Assembly (NCBI GenBank): GCA_021904315.1
Contig: CM038912.1
Span: 15,029,061-15,093,060 of the forward strand
Direction of reading: 5' to 3'
Length of the DNA: 64,000 bases
Source of the DNA: Sphagnum magellanicum
Lineage: Eukaryota > Streptophyta > Sphagnopsida > Sphagnales > Sphagnaceae
The notes below the pieces were generated by a model. That model saw only the letters and a program-made list of their open reading frames with translations, did not search any database and had not been told where the DNA came from. The translations under genes and the position numbers were made by a program. Of the stretch, positions 36,880 to 48,889 are shown piece by piece (the stretch's first letter is position 1; each line of letters opens with the position of its first letter).

Positions 36880-38025
36880 TATAAGTGGAGAAAGAAGGCC
36901 AATGCAATCCTTGGTTTGGACTATAATCATCATAATTTTGGACAATTTGAAAATTGATCATCTGAAAAAAAACTCTCAAGCACAGTAACTTCATTCTTTA
37001 TTTTAGTTTTGTGAAATTTTGTTATTTTTACTGCTGAAAGCAAATGAAGATTATTAGTATTATTATTATTATTATTATTAGGCACCTTGTGGCCAAACCA
37101 GCCTAGGTACTATGGTAGTGCCTTCCACTTAAACTCACAAACCAAAATGAAAACAATTCCTCAAATACAATAAGTCCCATAAAAAAGGGTCAGGTCTCTA
37201 AAGGGGCCTACCTACTTGAAAACCATTAAGGTGCTTTTATGTGTAAATAGGTGTATGTTTGTATGTTTCTCGTTTATTTTAAAGTAACAAAACTAGTGTC
37301 GCATGTGCCATTGGCTTAAATGTGAACAGATTACCCAACTAATTTTTCTTCCCAAAAATATTTTTTTATACTTTAATTAAATTTCCAATGACAAAAACTA
37401 CTCAAAATTCAATATCTCTTACACCTTAAGTCTAAAAATTTCCAAATCACTTTCATTAAATCATGCTCAATGAGGTCTTTTTTTTTTAGAATACCAAGAG
37501 TTGCCCAAATTCCCTTATATTTTTTATTTTCGAGTTTAATAATTTTTCAAATAAAAAATTGTTCAGTATTCTATATAATTTCTTCACTGTTGGTCAAAAA
37601 CTTTATGAATCCAACTCGGTGCACCCCTACTCATCACACATGCTTTTCCAACACTACCAAGAGCATGGCAAAAGAGGTTTGGGAGATCACACCATAACAA
37701 ACAAAAGAAACAAACAAACTTCATAGATAGATGTCCAATTGTTTGAGCATTTTTCTTGGTTGTATAGCATGGATAGCCCTATATATCTCTTTCAAAAGAA
37801 TTATTTTTAATGTGTGGGTCCAAATTTGGAGAATATGGGGAAACAAGTCCTCTTTTGAAAGATGAAATAAGAAAGTTTGACTCCTTCTTTTGATTCACCA
37901 AATGCGTACAAACCGCATCAAATACCGGATGAAATTCCCACACCCACCACCCCCATTCATAGTACAGAATAAAACAACATAGAACAACCTAGAACTTAGG
38001 TGAAGAATCATCTTAAAATTAAAAT
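36880..38025. other. Intergenic DNA with (TTA)n, no gene seen
   Basis: TTA microsatellite at 37051-37080. Part of 37300-37690 resembles 32740-33110 (for example tcaaaattcaatatc, ttcattaaatc and gaggtctttt words), so another old dispersed repeat is likely here. Confidence 0.5.
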
Positions 38026-38029
38026 AATA

Positions 38030-38394
38030 GAATTATCCATAAAGTAACCCTCTCTTCCTGTCTTTGGGCCTCCTTTCACCCCGTATCCTCTCTTTCAGTG
38101 ATATCCGCAAAGTAAAGACATTTTAATAAATCTGATACTCAGCATTGAATGCACAAGGTTCGAGACTAATTATAGTACAGTTAGGAACAGTGAAAATATA
38201 TGTAGCAGCAGTGGAGGCGCTCAGGAAAAAGGAGAGACAGGATGAAACTCAGTTTACCACCAAAATTGGTGGTTTTCTGAGTTTCATCCCCCGTTGAATG
38301 CTAATCTACTTTTTGTGCAGGTTCTTTTTGAATCTCACCCTGTGTATGACCAACTCAGGTTCTGGTGCTGTGTTTTTCTTACTTTACGGATAAC
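38030..38394 (+). mobile_element. TA-flanked MITE, copy 2, with internal hairpin
   Basis: Terminal repeats GAATTATCCATAAAGTAA and, reversed from the right, GAGTTATCCGTAAAGTAA match at 16 of 18 positions, with TA at 38028-38029 and 38395-38396. The segment 38090-38290 is the reverse complement of 34860-35080 in copy 1, so the two copies are in opposite orientation 3 kb apart. A 23-bp-arm hairpin lies at about 38242-38289, with gatgaaactcag on the left and ctgagtttcatc on the right around ccaccaaaattggtgg. Confidence 0.8.
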
Positions 38395-38676
38395 TCTAAT
38401 TCAAGTTTGAAGTATTGTTGAAGCTTTTGACATATTTAAAAAGTCATCCAGACTTCGGGCCCTAGTTTAACCTTTTAATCCCTGTTTCATCCCCAATTTG
38501 AGTGCAGCTGTCAAGTGAGCGAAACTGGGTACCAGTTGATGAAACTGGGTATCAGCAGTTCACAAGATTTGCAGGATTTTCATTCTGATAAGACTTTGAT
38601 TTGAGGAAGAATAGCAAAGTAGTTGCAGTGTAGGCTGAGGTAACCCAAATCCAAAACTTGGGGGCGGGTTTAGGAC

Positions 38677-39890
38677 CAGTGTTTTTTTGGGAAGCTAAAG
38701 TGGCTATCATCCATAGAAATCTTTTTTAAAAGTGATGATTGTCTCTAGAATGATTTTAACCAAATCTGGCTATAATAATCCAGACATAAAAGCACAAATT
38801 TTTAGTCATCCTTCTATATTTCGGCTAAATACTGAAAACCAAATATAGAAATCAGGACCTTTTTTTTCACTATTATTTTCCTCACTTTTGGTGATTGAAG
38901 ATCTCAAAGAACACTTTATTTTTTGAATTTTTGACTTTTTCTTTTTCTTTTTGGCTAATTTTTTTCAGTGAAAAAAGGGCTGATTAGGAGTCAGGACCAA
39001 TTCAGGTGAGAAAACCAGTTTGGTCCTCTGAATTTTTCCCTTGTTTTTTTTTTTTTCATCCTGATAATCCAACCTTTTGCACTCTGCAAAGCAATTGCTG
39101 CACAAGACTTGGTCTCCTCTCTCAGCTCTGATCAATGGGTTGGTTGGCATGATATATCTCTAGGTCAATATTAATGAACTCCGGAATGGTCAAGTCCTGC
39201 CCATTATATCGGGAATGCGCCAGCCAAGCATGTTAGGGCAAGCTAGGTGACACGCCCAACATAATGTGTGGGGCAAGGCCATTCCATGACATTAAAGGTC
39301 TGGGGTGACAGATTGAACAATTTAAAGAACAGTTCATGATCAACAGACACAATCCGGTTGCTATTACGAGTTCGGGATCATCACTGGAAGATTATGTCAT
39401 ATAATGTGGTCAAAATGACAGAATCTGCCACCCTAGTCTTTAATTTACTAAAGATTGGGCTGCCCATGGTAAATTTTTGTGAGGCAAGCCTGCCTGCCTC
39501 TGGGGGAGATCGTATGAAACCACTAGCATAATGTGCCACGGGCAGTCCCACTATGTAATGATAAAGCCAGTGTGGGCAGACTCTCCCTGTTTTTCAGCCT
39601 CATTATTGTGGAAGAATCGGGCAGCCTTGCCGATTTTGCCCAGTGACTTGCTGGGAACCAAACTCTGCCCTGGGCAGCCCGCTCTCTAGTACAATTCTCC
39701 CAGAAGATAACTTGCTGATGAAAAATTATTTAGTTTTGAAATTTTCATTTTCACAACTAGAATATTCCTGAATGTCCCAAAAGACCCTTCATTTACCTTC
39801 GCAAAAGAAAAAGAAAAATCCTTTGAGGAAAAAAAAAATTTTGAAATTAATTTTCAGTGTGTCTAAAGATGATATAATTTTTGCTGAACC
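38677..39890 (+). mobile_element. CAGTGTTTTT repeat family, copy C (long form)
   Basis: Begins ccagtgtttttttgg and shares its left 300 bp with copy A and its right 170 bp with copy B. The middle (about 39180-39710) is richer in GC than the flanks (gccagccaagcatgttagg, gcccaacataatg) and encodes nothing that I recognise. A start of CAGTGT fits hAT-type ends, but I do not see a matching right end. Confidence 0.5.
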
Positions 39891-39894
39891 TGCT

Positions 39895-41740
39895 ATTCAA
39901 CTACAGTAGTCAGCAAGGTAAAGTTAGGCTAAGGCTCCTTCTCAGCCTTACTAGTTGTAAGCTCTCTATTATAACCCTTGGGGCAACTGCCTTAAGGTCT
40001 ATGAAGCTTACAACCAATGTTGGGTGGTTATTGGAAACAGAAATAGACCCCTACAGTGGTTATCAGGGTGGTTCCTAAGATTCATAACAGTGGTTCTCGA
40101 AAAAAAATCAAAGACCCATTTTTGTATATAACCACAATTTATTTATTTTTGAAAAAATCGAATAATTGACACTAAATCTGCTATTTCATTGGCTAGTCAT
40201 TTATGAAATTTTTGGGTTTTTTGAAATGACCAGGGCCAGCAGTTCTTTGATTCTGGTTCTTTTCAAAGAACCAGAACCAATGGCTCTTCGATTATGAATT
40301 AACCTAAAACTCAAAACCAGTTCTGTGCAAATCTAAATAACCACACAAGACTATTGCTTACAAGTTACAACGCCAACTCCCCAAATGTGGGCGAGGCACT
40401 ACCTTGCACACACACAAAAAACTAGTGTCGGGCAGGTATTCAGAAAATTCGAATATCACACTTGTTATTTGTCAGATATCACAAACTATGATGATTCAAA
40501 ATGATATCCTAACCACTGAATCGCAACTCTATGAGATCTGACCATGTAATATTCATATTTAAATCCGGATATCAAACATCTGAAATTCGGGTAGGATATC
40601 AATTCTTTACCTAAATCCAGATATCAAGGAAGGGGTAGTTAGGTTTGAAAAACAAAAGTTTACAATAAGGGGTAGTTAGGTTTGAAAAAAAAAGTTTACA
40701 ATTTTAAGTGTTGTGGTCTTAAGCTCATAACTATAAAGGGGCCCAAGCTGACACTTAGGCCCCACCTTTTTTTTTGTGTTCTTATGTGCTTTTAGTGTTC
40801 TTTTTCCTATTGTTTCAAGCTTTTCTTTCATGTTTCCTATGTTCATGCTCTTGTTGGGTTCATGCTCTTCATTTGTGTTATGTATGTATTCTTCCTTCAT
40901 GTGTTGTTGGGTCTATGTTTTTCCGTTGCGCTATTATTGGGTCCATGTTCTTTGTTTGCATTATTACTAGGTCATGTGCTTGCTTTTTTTCCATGTTGAT
41001 CTTGCATCCATATTCTTCGTTTGCATTGTTATTGTGCTTTTTCTTCTCGTTGTTGTTACATTTGTGTTTTTCTTTTCTTTTTTTTTGCATTTTTGTTGTG
41101 CCTTTATTTCACATTGTTATCATGCACATCTTTCGCACTAATGTCGCAATTGTGTTGTTGATGTGCCTGTGATGAAGATTTATGGGATGAATCCTTAGTG
41201 ATTATAAGGTCATGCCATCGATTGTTGAAAGTAAAAAATGATAGGGTAGTTGGTGGTTGATGGTAAGCTCAAAATGTTCATGTTTTTTTTTTTTTTTCCA
41301 TTTGTTTGTATGTAGGTTATGGCCACTTTCTACATTCAATTTTGACAATGCTTGCTTGTTGTTCGCTAGGTGCATTTCTAGTGGTGCTAATGGTTCTACA
41401 AGGATGTTTTGATGGACGTAAAAACTAGGAGCTGAAGAATAAAAGGAACTATTGCTTGAAGGCCAAAAGGGAAAGAAGCTCAAGAAATATGTGAAGAAGA
41501 TAAGTGACGTTTGGTGTAGTTGAGGAGGCATTGGTTGTGTGTTAATCTTATGCGATGTAGGTTTTTGCTATTTGAGGCGAAGACATCTCCGCTATGCCTT
41601 GTGTTTTAATAGGCGAAGCTTGTTCATGTTGTTTTCGTCTAGAAGTTGATGACCGGGGTGTGATGATGAATTGAGAGATCTTAAGAGCGACAAGTAATGG
41701 ATTCTTAATGTACCTTGTCATTTTTGTGTGAGGTGGCCTT
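39895..41740. other. Intergenic DNA with degenerate repeats, no gene seen
   Basis: 40230-40320 holds a foldback of gaaccagaacc and ggttcttt words. 40424-40640 starts ctagtgtcgggcaggtattc, hAT-end-like, and is rich in gatatc. 40785-41160 is T-rich with degenerate 30-40 bp units (gggttcatgctcttc, gggtccatgttctttg) that give a chance 132-aa hydrophobic frame. None shows a real protein signature. Confidence 0.5.
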
Positions 41741-41746
41741 TTTCCT

Positions 41747-42495
41747 ATGCTTGCTAGGGCAAACACCGAAATGGCTCCTTCGGTCATTACATCTTTGAAA
41801 TCCTTAAAGGATCACTTCTTGAGTTCCAAAGAGTTTATTTAGACAACAGGCAACATCTCAAAGGCTTTATGGTTGGCTTCAACCAAAAGGTAGTAAAGGA
41901 AGGGCAACAGAAGAATTTGCAAGAGGTGGTTGATTTTAAAAGCTAGTTACAACAATTCTAAACTTCCAATTGGTAGGATGCCCTTACCATTCAATGTATG
42001 CAAACAAAGTTATAATCTTTGGAAGGGGCGTAAAAGAAAGTTCAGGAGTTATAAACCAAAAACTCCAACTAGCAGAATGAATTACTAGAATTACACAAGT
42101 GCCTTACTATAATTAATAAGATTTTGGACTCCTTAAACTTGGAATGGACTACTTCGTAGCAAAGCCAGGAACTAAAACAAGTGAATTGAAAAACCTTGGA
42201 AGTGTCATTGGGCATGACAGGCAAGTAGCTCAAGGTGGCAAAGGTTAAGGTGGAAAGGCTAGAAGGTCATAATGAGGTGTTGACCAAGAAAGCATAGAAG
42301 CTTCAGGAGGAAATGCAATAGTCAATAAAAAAAATCTAGTTACTAAAGCAGATTCTAAAAGACTTAAGGGAAAATCCAAGCATAATTTCAAAAGAGATGC
42401 AAGCCTTAGAAGGGGGGATGAGGATGTAAATACAAAAGGTCGAACTAATCGATCTTTACCACCACCAAATGGAAGAGTTTGACAACCTAAAATGA
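41747..42495 (+). pseudogene. Coiled-coil protein pseudogene with many in-frame stops
   Basis: After an early shift near 41815, one frame runs to a TGA at 42493-42495 and encodes a Leu/Lys/Glu/Gln-rich heptad-like protein of about 220 residues (for example EVVDFKS, LEGHNEVLTKKA, LKQILKDLREN). From 41944 onward it holds 14 in-frame stops: eight TAG, five TAA and one TGA, with no frameshift over about 550 bp. Most stops fall where Gln would suit the coiled coil, as C-to-T change of CAG or CAA gives. The protein family is not identified; a gag-like protein of a retroelement is possible because LTR-like sequence begins 42 bp downstream. As written it cannot encode a full protein. Confidence 0.6.
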
Positions 42496-42536
42496 AGTAT
42501 GCCTTCATGAAGGTAGAACTTTTGATTTATTAGCAG

Positions 42537-42811
42537 TGTCAAGAGTTTTATTTTATTTATAATTTTTATCCTAATTACTATGGGTAAATTGGGGTAAGTA
42601 AATTTGGAACCAATTTTAGTGTGAACAAGATTCTAGCTTTTTGGTGTTCAGGATAAGTGGGACGATGTGTGATCATAATCAATTTTCTGGATTTTGAAGC
42701 ACATTGTAACTTTGTTGTGTTCTGTTGTGTTGTGTTTTTATTATGCAAAGAGTTTGTTAAGGTTTTTGTTCGTACTTGGATTCATGTGTTTTGCAAGTGA
42801 GTAAAACTTTG
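42537..42811 (+). repeat. LTR-like direct repeat, upstream copy
   Basis: Begins tgtcaagagttttatttta and aligns collinearly with 53164-53443: shared words include tttttatcctaatta, ttctagctttttggtgtt, ggataagtggga and ttgtacttggatt-like ends. Same orientation, 10.6 kb apart, with gypsy-type coding remnants between, so it is most likely the 5' LTR or part of it. The 3' boundary and a primer-binding site are not identifiable. Confidence 0.65.
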
Positions 42812-42814
42812 AAA

Positions 42815-45055
42815 TCCAAAAAAACTTGCATTTGCTTTAGCTCAATAGTGCTATAGTTAAATTTGTGGTTGATTGCACTGAATTCTTGGATATTTTGTTT
42901 CATGCTACATAAGAATGTGGTGTGGTTTTTTTTAGCTTCGTTTAGTCATCAAGTGACTTGATCTTTTGTGTTTTGTTTGTACATGTTGTAGCTAAATGTG
43001 AGTGCATAGTGTTACCTTTCCTCTCATGTTTTGTTCCATTGTTCATTTGTAGGAACAATAATGGCGGCAGCAGCTTGAGCCACCATTGTAATCGCCAAGA
43101 GCTATAATAGGAAGAGTTACAATGTACAGCTATAGTTTAGGGAAGAAGAAGGAAAAAAAAACAAGGGGAGAAATGGTAACAATAAGCTTCTTGTTGTAGT
43201 TCGCAAAGAAAAAAAAGGAAAATAAGGAGGGAAAAAAAAAGGAAGGGGGGAGACTTAGCAACATGCATGACTATAATGTGTACCCAATGCGTTCATGCAT
43301 GTTACACTTAAATGTGCATGCAAGCTGTTAAACTCCCGCAACCATTGTCACAAAGCTTTAGCTTGGACAAGGCGCTAGTGGCCCGCCAACCTTAGGCAAG
43401 GCCCATGCAAATAAAGCTAGGGCAATCCAATGTGGACCCACCTCAGGCCACTTTTGCTTTTTATTTTTTTACTTTTTTATTGAATTTCCAAAGTTGAAGT
43501 TTAGGGGTTACGTGGCAACTAGGGGTAAGTTTGGGTGGGGGGGGGGGGGGCAAGTTTAGGTTCAATTTGAACTTGATATTTATTTTTAGTTTTTCTGAAC
43601 TTAATAATCAAATTTGGCATTAATTCAAACCTAACACATGTCAAGAAATTAGTAGTATATATATATATAATGTGTGCTTGGCCATCACCTTGGTCTTATA
43701 AATGTTCTATGGGGCCAAGCATGCACCCAAAAATATAATAAATATAAATTTTAATTTATTTTTAAATTTTCATTCGAATGGAGGGTTTTCATCCATCTGT
43801 GATTTTTGACATGCCATATCTTCCATATATGGGCTCAAATTTTGATGATTCTTACATGATTAGATTCGTCTTGGCGAGCTTTATGCATTAGTGGGCATGT
43901 AGCCACTTTTCGAAATTGTGATTTTGGGAGTCCAAAGACTAATTTTTCTATTTTTTGGATTTATTTCACATAAAATCTTTAGAAATTGATATCTCCCACA
44001 TATGACGCATGTTTCAAGTGTCATATTCACCATTGGTCTTGTGGTGAAAGAGGTTATCATTTTAGGAGGCTTCAGCCAGGCTAGTGGAAGGCCATTTTCC
44101 AACCCTTCTTTTGGTGGTGTGGCGTGAAGGGTGCAGGGAGGTGTGAAGTGTGCAAGAGGGCATGGAACACATGAGCAACACAAGAGTGACTTACTTGTAA
44201 GAACTTTTGATATGTGCTTTCAAGTTACATCACATGGCAAACATAAGTTCATGTGATGATCTCTTGTAGATTTGTGCATAATGTTCAATAAAAAACTTTA
44301 AGTAAAAGGCTATGAACCTTCCCACGTGTATTGGTTGCAAAACATAGAGAGCCCAAAGGTTGTAGTTGGTGTGGTTAATGGCTAGGTATGGGACAAGGCT
44401 ACCACTCGGCTATGGTTACAAAATAGGTCCTACTTGACCTTTGATTTGCCTAGACATAGATATTAGAATTTAGTGGTGGGTAGGTTGTACCTAATGTTTT
44501 TTTTATTGTTAGGTGAGATCAAAATGATGACCAATAAACCCATTGTGGTGATGAAACTAGGGTGATGATCGGTGAGATTGCATTTATTGTTTTTACAATT
44601 GTGTAGGCCCCAAGTGCATGTTTGGCCCTACAGAACATTTTTGTGGATACAAGTGGCCCAACCATATAGGTGTAATAACCATGGTTACCATTTTGGTTTC
44701 AAGGATTTTAGGGTTAGGGAAAGCCACAATGGATCAACATCCTTGTAGGATTAGATGAATCGATATAGGCGTAACAATCTTGGTCTCAATGGGGTTTCAC
44801 GGTTATAGGACTCCAAGGCTACATGTTTAGGGTTTTCAAGGAGACCCATATTAGGGTTAAGGTTTCATCACAAATAGGATTTGGATTCCAGAGGCAAGTT
44901 TTCCAGAGGGCTTATTAAGCAGGGGGTGCAATTCTAACCACCTACCCCACCTACATTATCATTTGAGGGAGATTCTTCAAATTATAAGGCAAAATTACCA
45001 CCAACAGTGTCAATACCACTTGTGTGGGACATGGAGGACATGTATGGCACCTCCA
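42815..45055. other. Leader-like region of the retrotransposon, no frame seen
   Basis: Contains a poly-G run (43537-43550) and purine-rich AAGGAAA blocks around 43140-43260. A few short chance frames have no motif. It may be untranslated leader plus further insertions. Confidence 0.45.
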
Positions 45056-45059
45056 AGGG

Positions 45060-46150
45060 GCCTTGTTGATTTTCAAAGGCGGTTGGCATGATTGAACTAG
45101 ATGATTTCATCCAAGAGTTTGATACCTGTGTGATATGCAGTAGTTGCAGAATTACAACAATTTACACATTTTCTAACATGGAAAGGTTTATTCTAACATT
45201 TGGAAGGACCACCCATGGATGACTATCATGAGTTTTGTGATGCCCATAAGTTTGCCATTGAGGAATGGCACTAATATTGGTTGCCAAATTACTTTTCCAT
45301 CACCAAAGGTTGGTTGGTTGCATTGACACCTACTCCATTGACCACTATCATAGGGGTTGGTGCGGTGGCAGTAGTCCAACTATTAGGGCACGGGTTCTTC
45401 TCACATTGTCACCAAATTCTTTGAAGAAATTTGCACCAATTACCAGGGTGTGAAAATTGAGAAACTCCGTACATTGTAGGAGTTTTGGCGCCAACCCCAT
45501 GAAAGTTTGCGAGAGGTGATCACATGATATAAACGTTGATTAATGTGACTAAGGGGGTCATAGAAGCCCAAGCTATCTAGTTTTGGTATGGGATCCTGGA
45601 AAAGGATCTAAAACAACGAGTGCAAAACATCTCACCCAACCTATCAACCCCACGTTGGCATTGGTTTTCTAGGTATGTAAACGAATTGAGCTCAACATGG
45701 TGGAGGAGAAGGTTGTTACCATAGGGTTTAGTAAGAAAACCCTAAAACCTTCTCCTACTTCATCGACTCAGCAGGCATGTGGTCAGGCGTATTACTTCAT
45801 GTTTCATCCAAAGTTGTAGCAAGGTTAATCCCATATGGGAAATGCAGGGAAGTCCCCAGGTTCTAACAAAGGCCAAAAGGTGAAAGGGCAGCTAATAAAA
45901 GGCCAACAACCAAGTCAGTTCCAAACCAACCCAATGCCATGGAGGCATGGTTTGCACATTTGGAGGTGTTGGTGATGAGTATGGCATCCAGCATGGTGTC
46001 ACACATGAAATCCACAGCACCTGCACAAAATGATTCTTCAACTCAGAAATTTGACCCTAAATTTTTTTGTGGGGCTGGATTCTTAAGGCAATGAAATGTA
46101 GATGAGATCGAATCAAGTATTCCTTCCTGATGATCATGTTTTAAGGGTAG
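45060..46150 (+). pseudogene. Gag-like remnant of the gypsy element
   Basis: Broken frames read like a gypsy gag capsid: an acidic/aromatic start (45090-45240), the usual W-x-x-F region and a Lys/Gln-rich basic tail (45840-45930) with GKSPGSNKGQKVKGQ-type composition. Many stops and shifts. No zinc knuckle is visible. Assignment relies on order and composition and is weaker than that of the pol parts. Confidence 0.45.
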
Positions 46151-46229
46151 TTGGTGACAAAACCATGGTTAGGATTTTGATAGTTGCATTAATTACTAAG
46201 GCAAGTGCTTGAGTGTAGGAACCACAAGG

Positions 46230-47420
46230 TGTTGACAAGATATTAGATCCTTGACACGGGGAGGCTTAACACCATGTTCATCTACCATAGTCCTTCATGT
46301 TGACCAACATAGTCCGCACCTTGATGGATGTATCCAACCTTAGTAAGGGATCGGTTATGACCATTAAATTGTCTGATTTCATTTCAAAAACCCAAGCGTT
46401 TAGTAATGTGCTAAGGGCGGCCAAGTTGGTGTGTTAGACACCATTGTTTTCTGCTAAGAGTTTAGTGATGCTTGATTTTCGACCAACTATAGTATTTCGA
46501 ATGGTAACCACATTATGTGAAGGCGTGGATACATTAGGGACGATGGTTACATTTGTTGAGGATTCCCAAGAGGTCTTATTCAACCAATCACCAATCAATC
46601 AAATACATGTTGACAACATACCTATCAACCACTTACATGTTGACCTACTTATTGGTCCACTTGTCGATGGACTACATGTTGGCAAGATGCCTATTAGTCG
46701 ATCACTTGTTAGCCAACCACATGTTATGGTGGTAACACCTTGGCATGCTACAATAGCCAAAATCCAAAAGCTTCCAACACACCCACCCATCAATCACATA
46801 GGGGTTCTAATTGGTGTAGTGGTGGTACGAAATCAAGATGTTTTTCATATGAAGGGGGTTTCATGATGATATTATCAACCCCAAAGGATATTACTGGATT
46901 TAAGAGCTGGACTTTTGATGTTGGGCAAAGTAGTAGTGGAGGGTTTAGGGTTGACCAATGTTAATTTGGAGCCATGTTCGTACTAAATTTTGACATTGAT
47001 GGGTGGGTTTGAGAGAGTTCGGGGGATAACCAAGCATGAGGTCTTCATTCAAATTAATCCCATCAAACCTATAGATTATACCACGGTCCGTGTCAAGGCA
47101 ATGGTTATGCAGGCTACATTGTATGATGTGATGGTTGGAGGGGCAATTTTGTACCCTTTGGGAATCACCTTGGATTTCTGGTAGGAGATTTTTTATCATC
47201 GATTAGGATGATAAACAAGAGATAGCCATAAGGCTTTTTTGTTAGTTACCTTCATTGGGTGGCATGTAAAAAATTCAAAAATTCAACAATGTTAGTAGGA
47301 TTTTCAGGGCTTCCCCATGGTTTTGATTTGTTGGAGGGTAATGTCCATGTTATGGATAGCCCCCCTACTCATGAGCTGGAAATGCCATGTGCCCAAGTTG
47401 GGCATTCATTCAAGGTTCAA
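46230..47420 (+). pseudogene. Protease-region remnant of the gypsy element
   Basis: Located between gag-like and RT-like parts. Open pieces at 46444-46866 and 46990-47184 fit the protease and linker region by position; I do not see a clear catalytic DSG/DTG triad. 46590-46720 contains an internal direct repeat (acatgttgac-ac-tatcaacca-like units) that yields Asn-His-Leu-His-Val runs. Confidence 0.35.
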
Positions 47421-47424
47421 CACA

Positions 47425-48885
47425 CGATCCTCCACCATCGTGGAGAATGTTGTTAGAGTTTCAGGCATCAATTAAACATTATATTCATCAAGCTTGGCAC
47501 ATTTTACCATCACCAAGCCCACAAAGCACTTGTAGATATAGGCCATGGACCACTTGGTTTACGACCTTTGGATTTTATGGTTATCTGGTGGCATATTCTT
47601 GAAAATGGGATTTGCTTGGTATATCTTTTTGGAGGCATAATTTTGGCTTTACAACAGTCCTTCGATCCAGCATCAAGGTTTGCTGATATTATTATGCGAA
47701 AAAGGATTTTCAAACTCGGCAAGCATCCATGCATCGTATTATGATGTTGTGATAATAACATCTTGAGTTGTTGCTTGCATTGATGATCTAGGGTTACCAA
47801 CACGCCTTATCGAACAACATCACATTGTTGGGGACGCAAAATTTGGATAGGATCAGACCAGTGGACATGGTCATATTAGGATGGTCATGTCAAGGTTTAT
47901 CACATGTTGGCACAAGTCAGGGACTTTCAAACCCAAGATCAGGGTCATTTTGGGAGTTGATTCGAGTGTTGTAATATTTGGAGACCTTTGAGCTACACTT
48001 GTGAGCATATGTGGTGGAGAATGTCCCACCTTTGGGGGATTCTTGGCCAATTGTATTGGTAGCATGGCAACAAATTAGGGCTTTGATTAGGAAGCCAACG
48101 AAGGTGGATGTTGTAGTAGTCAGTTCACGTGCCCACCACTTTCAATGATTATGGACTAACCTAGTTCTGCTAGAGGTACTTTCAAGCATATATTGACTCA
48201 TTTCAAGGTCACCCACATGCTTAGTGGATGGCATTTTGGATCCAAAACGACATTCTTTTACTGTTTAGCATAATGATCGACCACTTTGGCTATGGTCAAC
48301 AAGGTTGGCCTACTTCAAGTAGCATTACCTACTCTTTTGAGTTTTCTGCGTTCTCATGCATTTCGAGATGGTAGTCTAGGCATTATTTGGGATGCCAATT
48401 CATCCAAGATGGAATAGCCCAATGTTTATGAGCAATAATGAACTATGAGATTTTGCATAGGCACCATAGCCATGTGAAGGATTTGTTTAAAGTGCTCGTA
48501 GATGAATATCGGGACAAGTTATGGATCTTACCTATTTCACATGGATCTTTAGCCTTTGTTGGGCTGAGCAAGTCTAATTTGCATAATGTTTCTTGCCCAC
48601 CCACCCTTCCTTTATTTTTGTTGCACATATATATGGGTATTTTATGTTGGTGCAAAGAGGGGGGGGGGGGGGGCATCCTTGGCATTTATGGGATCATGGA
48701 TTTATGGGTAATGGGAAGGAGGTTTTTGATGTGGGGGCGTTAGGGCATTCTAGTGTTACGCCATATTTTGCATCATAATAAGAGGTTTTGCCTTCAACCT
48801 TAGGTGCTGGGGATGTTTCATCATCTCAACCCAAGGTACATGAGACCATAGAATCATGGGAGCTAGATATTGGTCCCGTAGTTAC
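47425..48885 (+). other. Decayed linker between protease and RT regions
   Basis: No domain is identifiable. 47820-48440 has interrupted frames rich in Gly, Val and Trp. A poly-G run lies at 48659-48673. Confidence 0.35.
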
Positions 48886-48889
48886 AAAA

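Noticed and set aside
40774..41172. 132-aa hydrophobic frame
   Set aside because: T-rich degenerate repeat units give Phe, Leu and Cys in every frame; no membrane-protein family resemblance.
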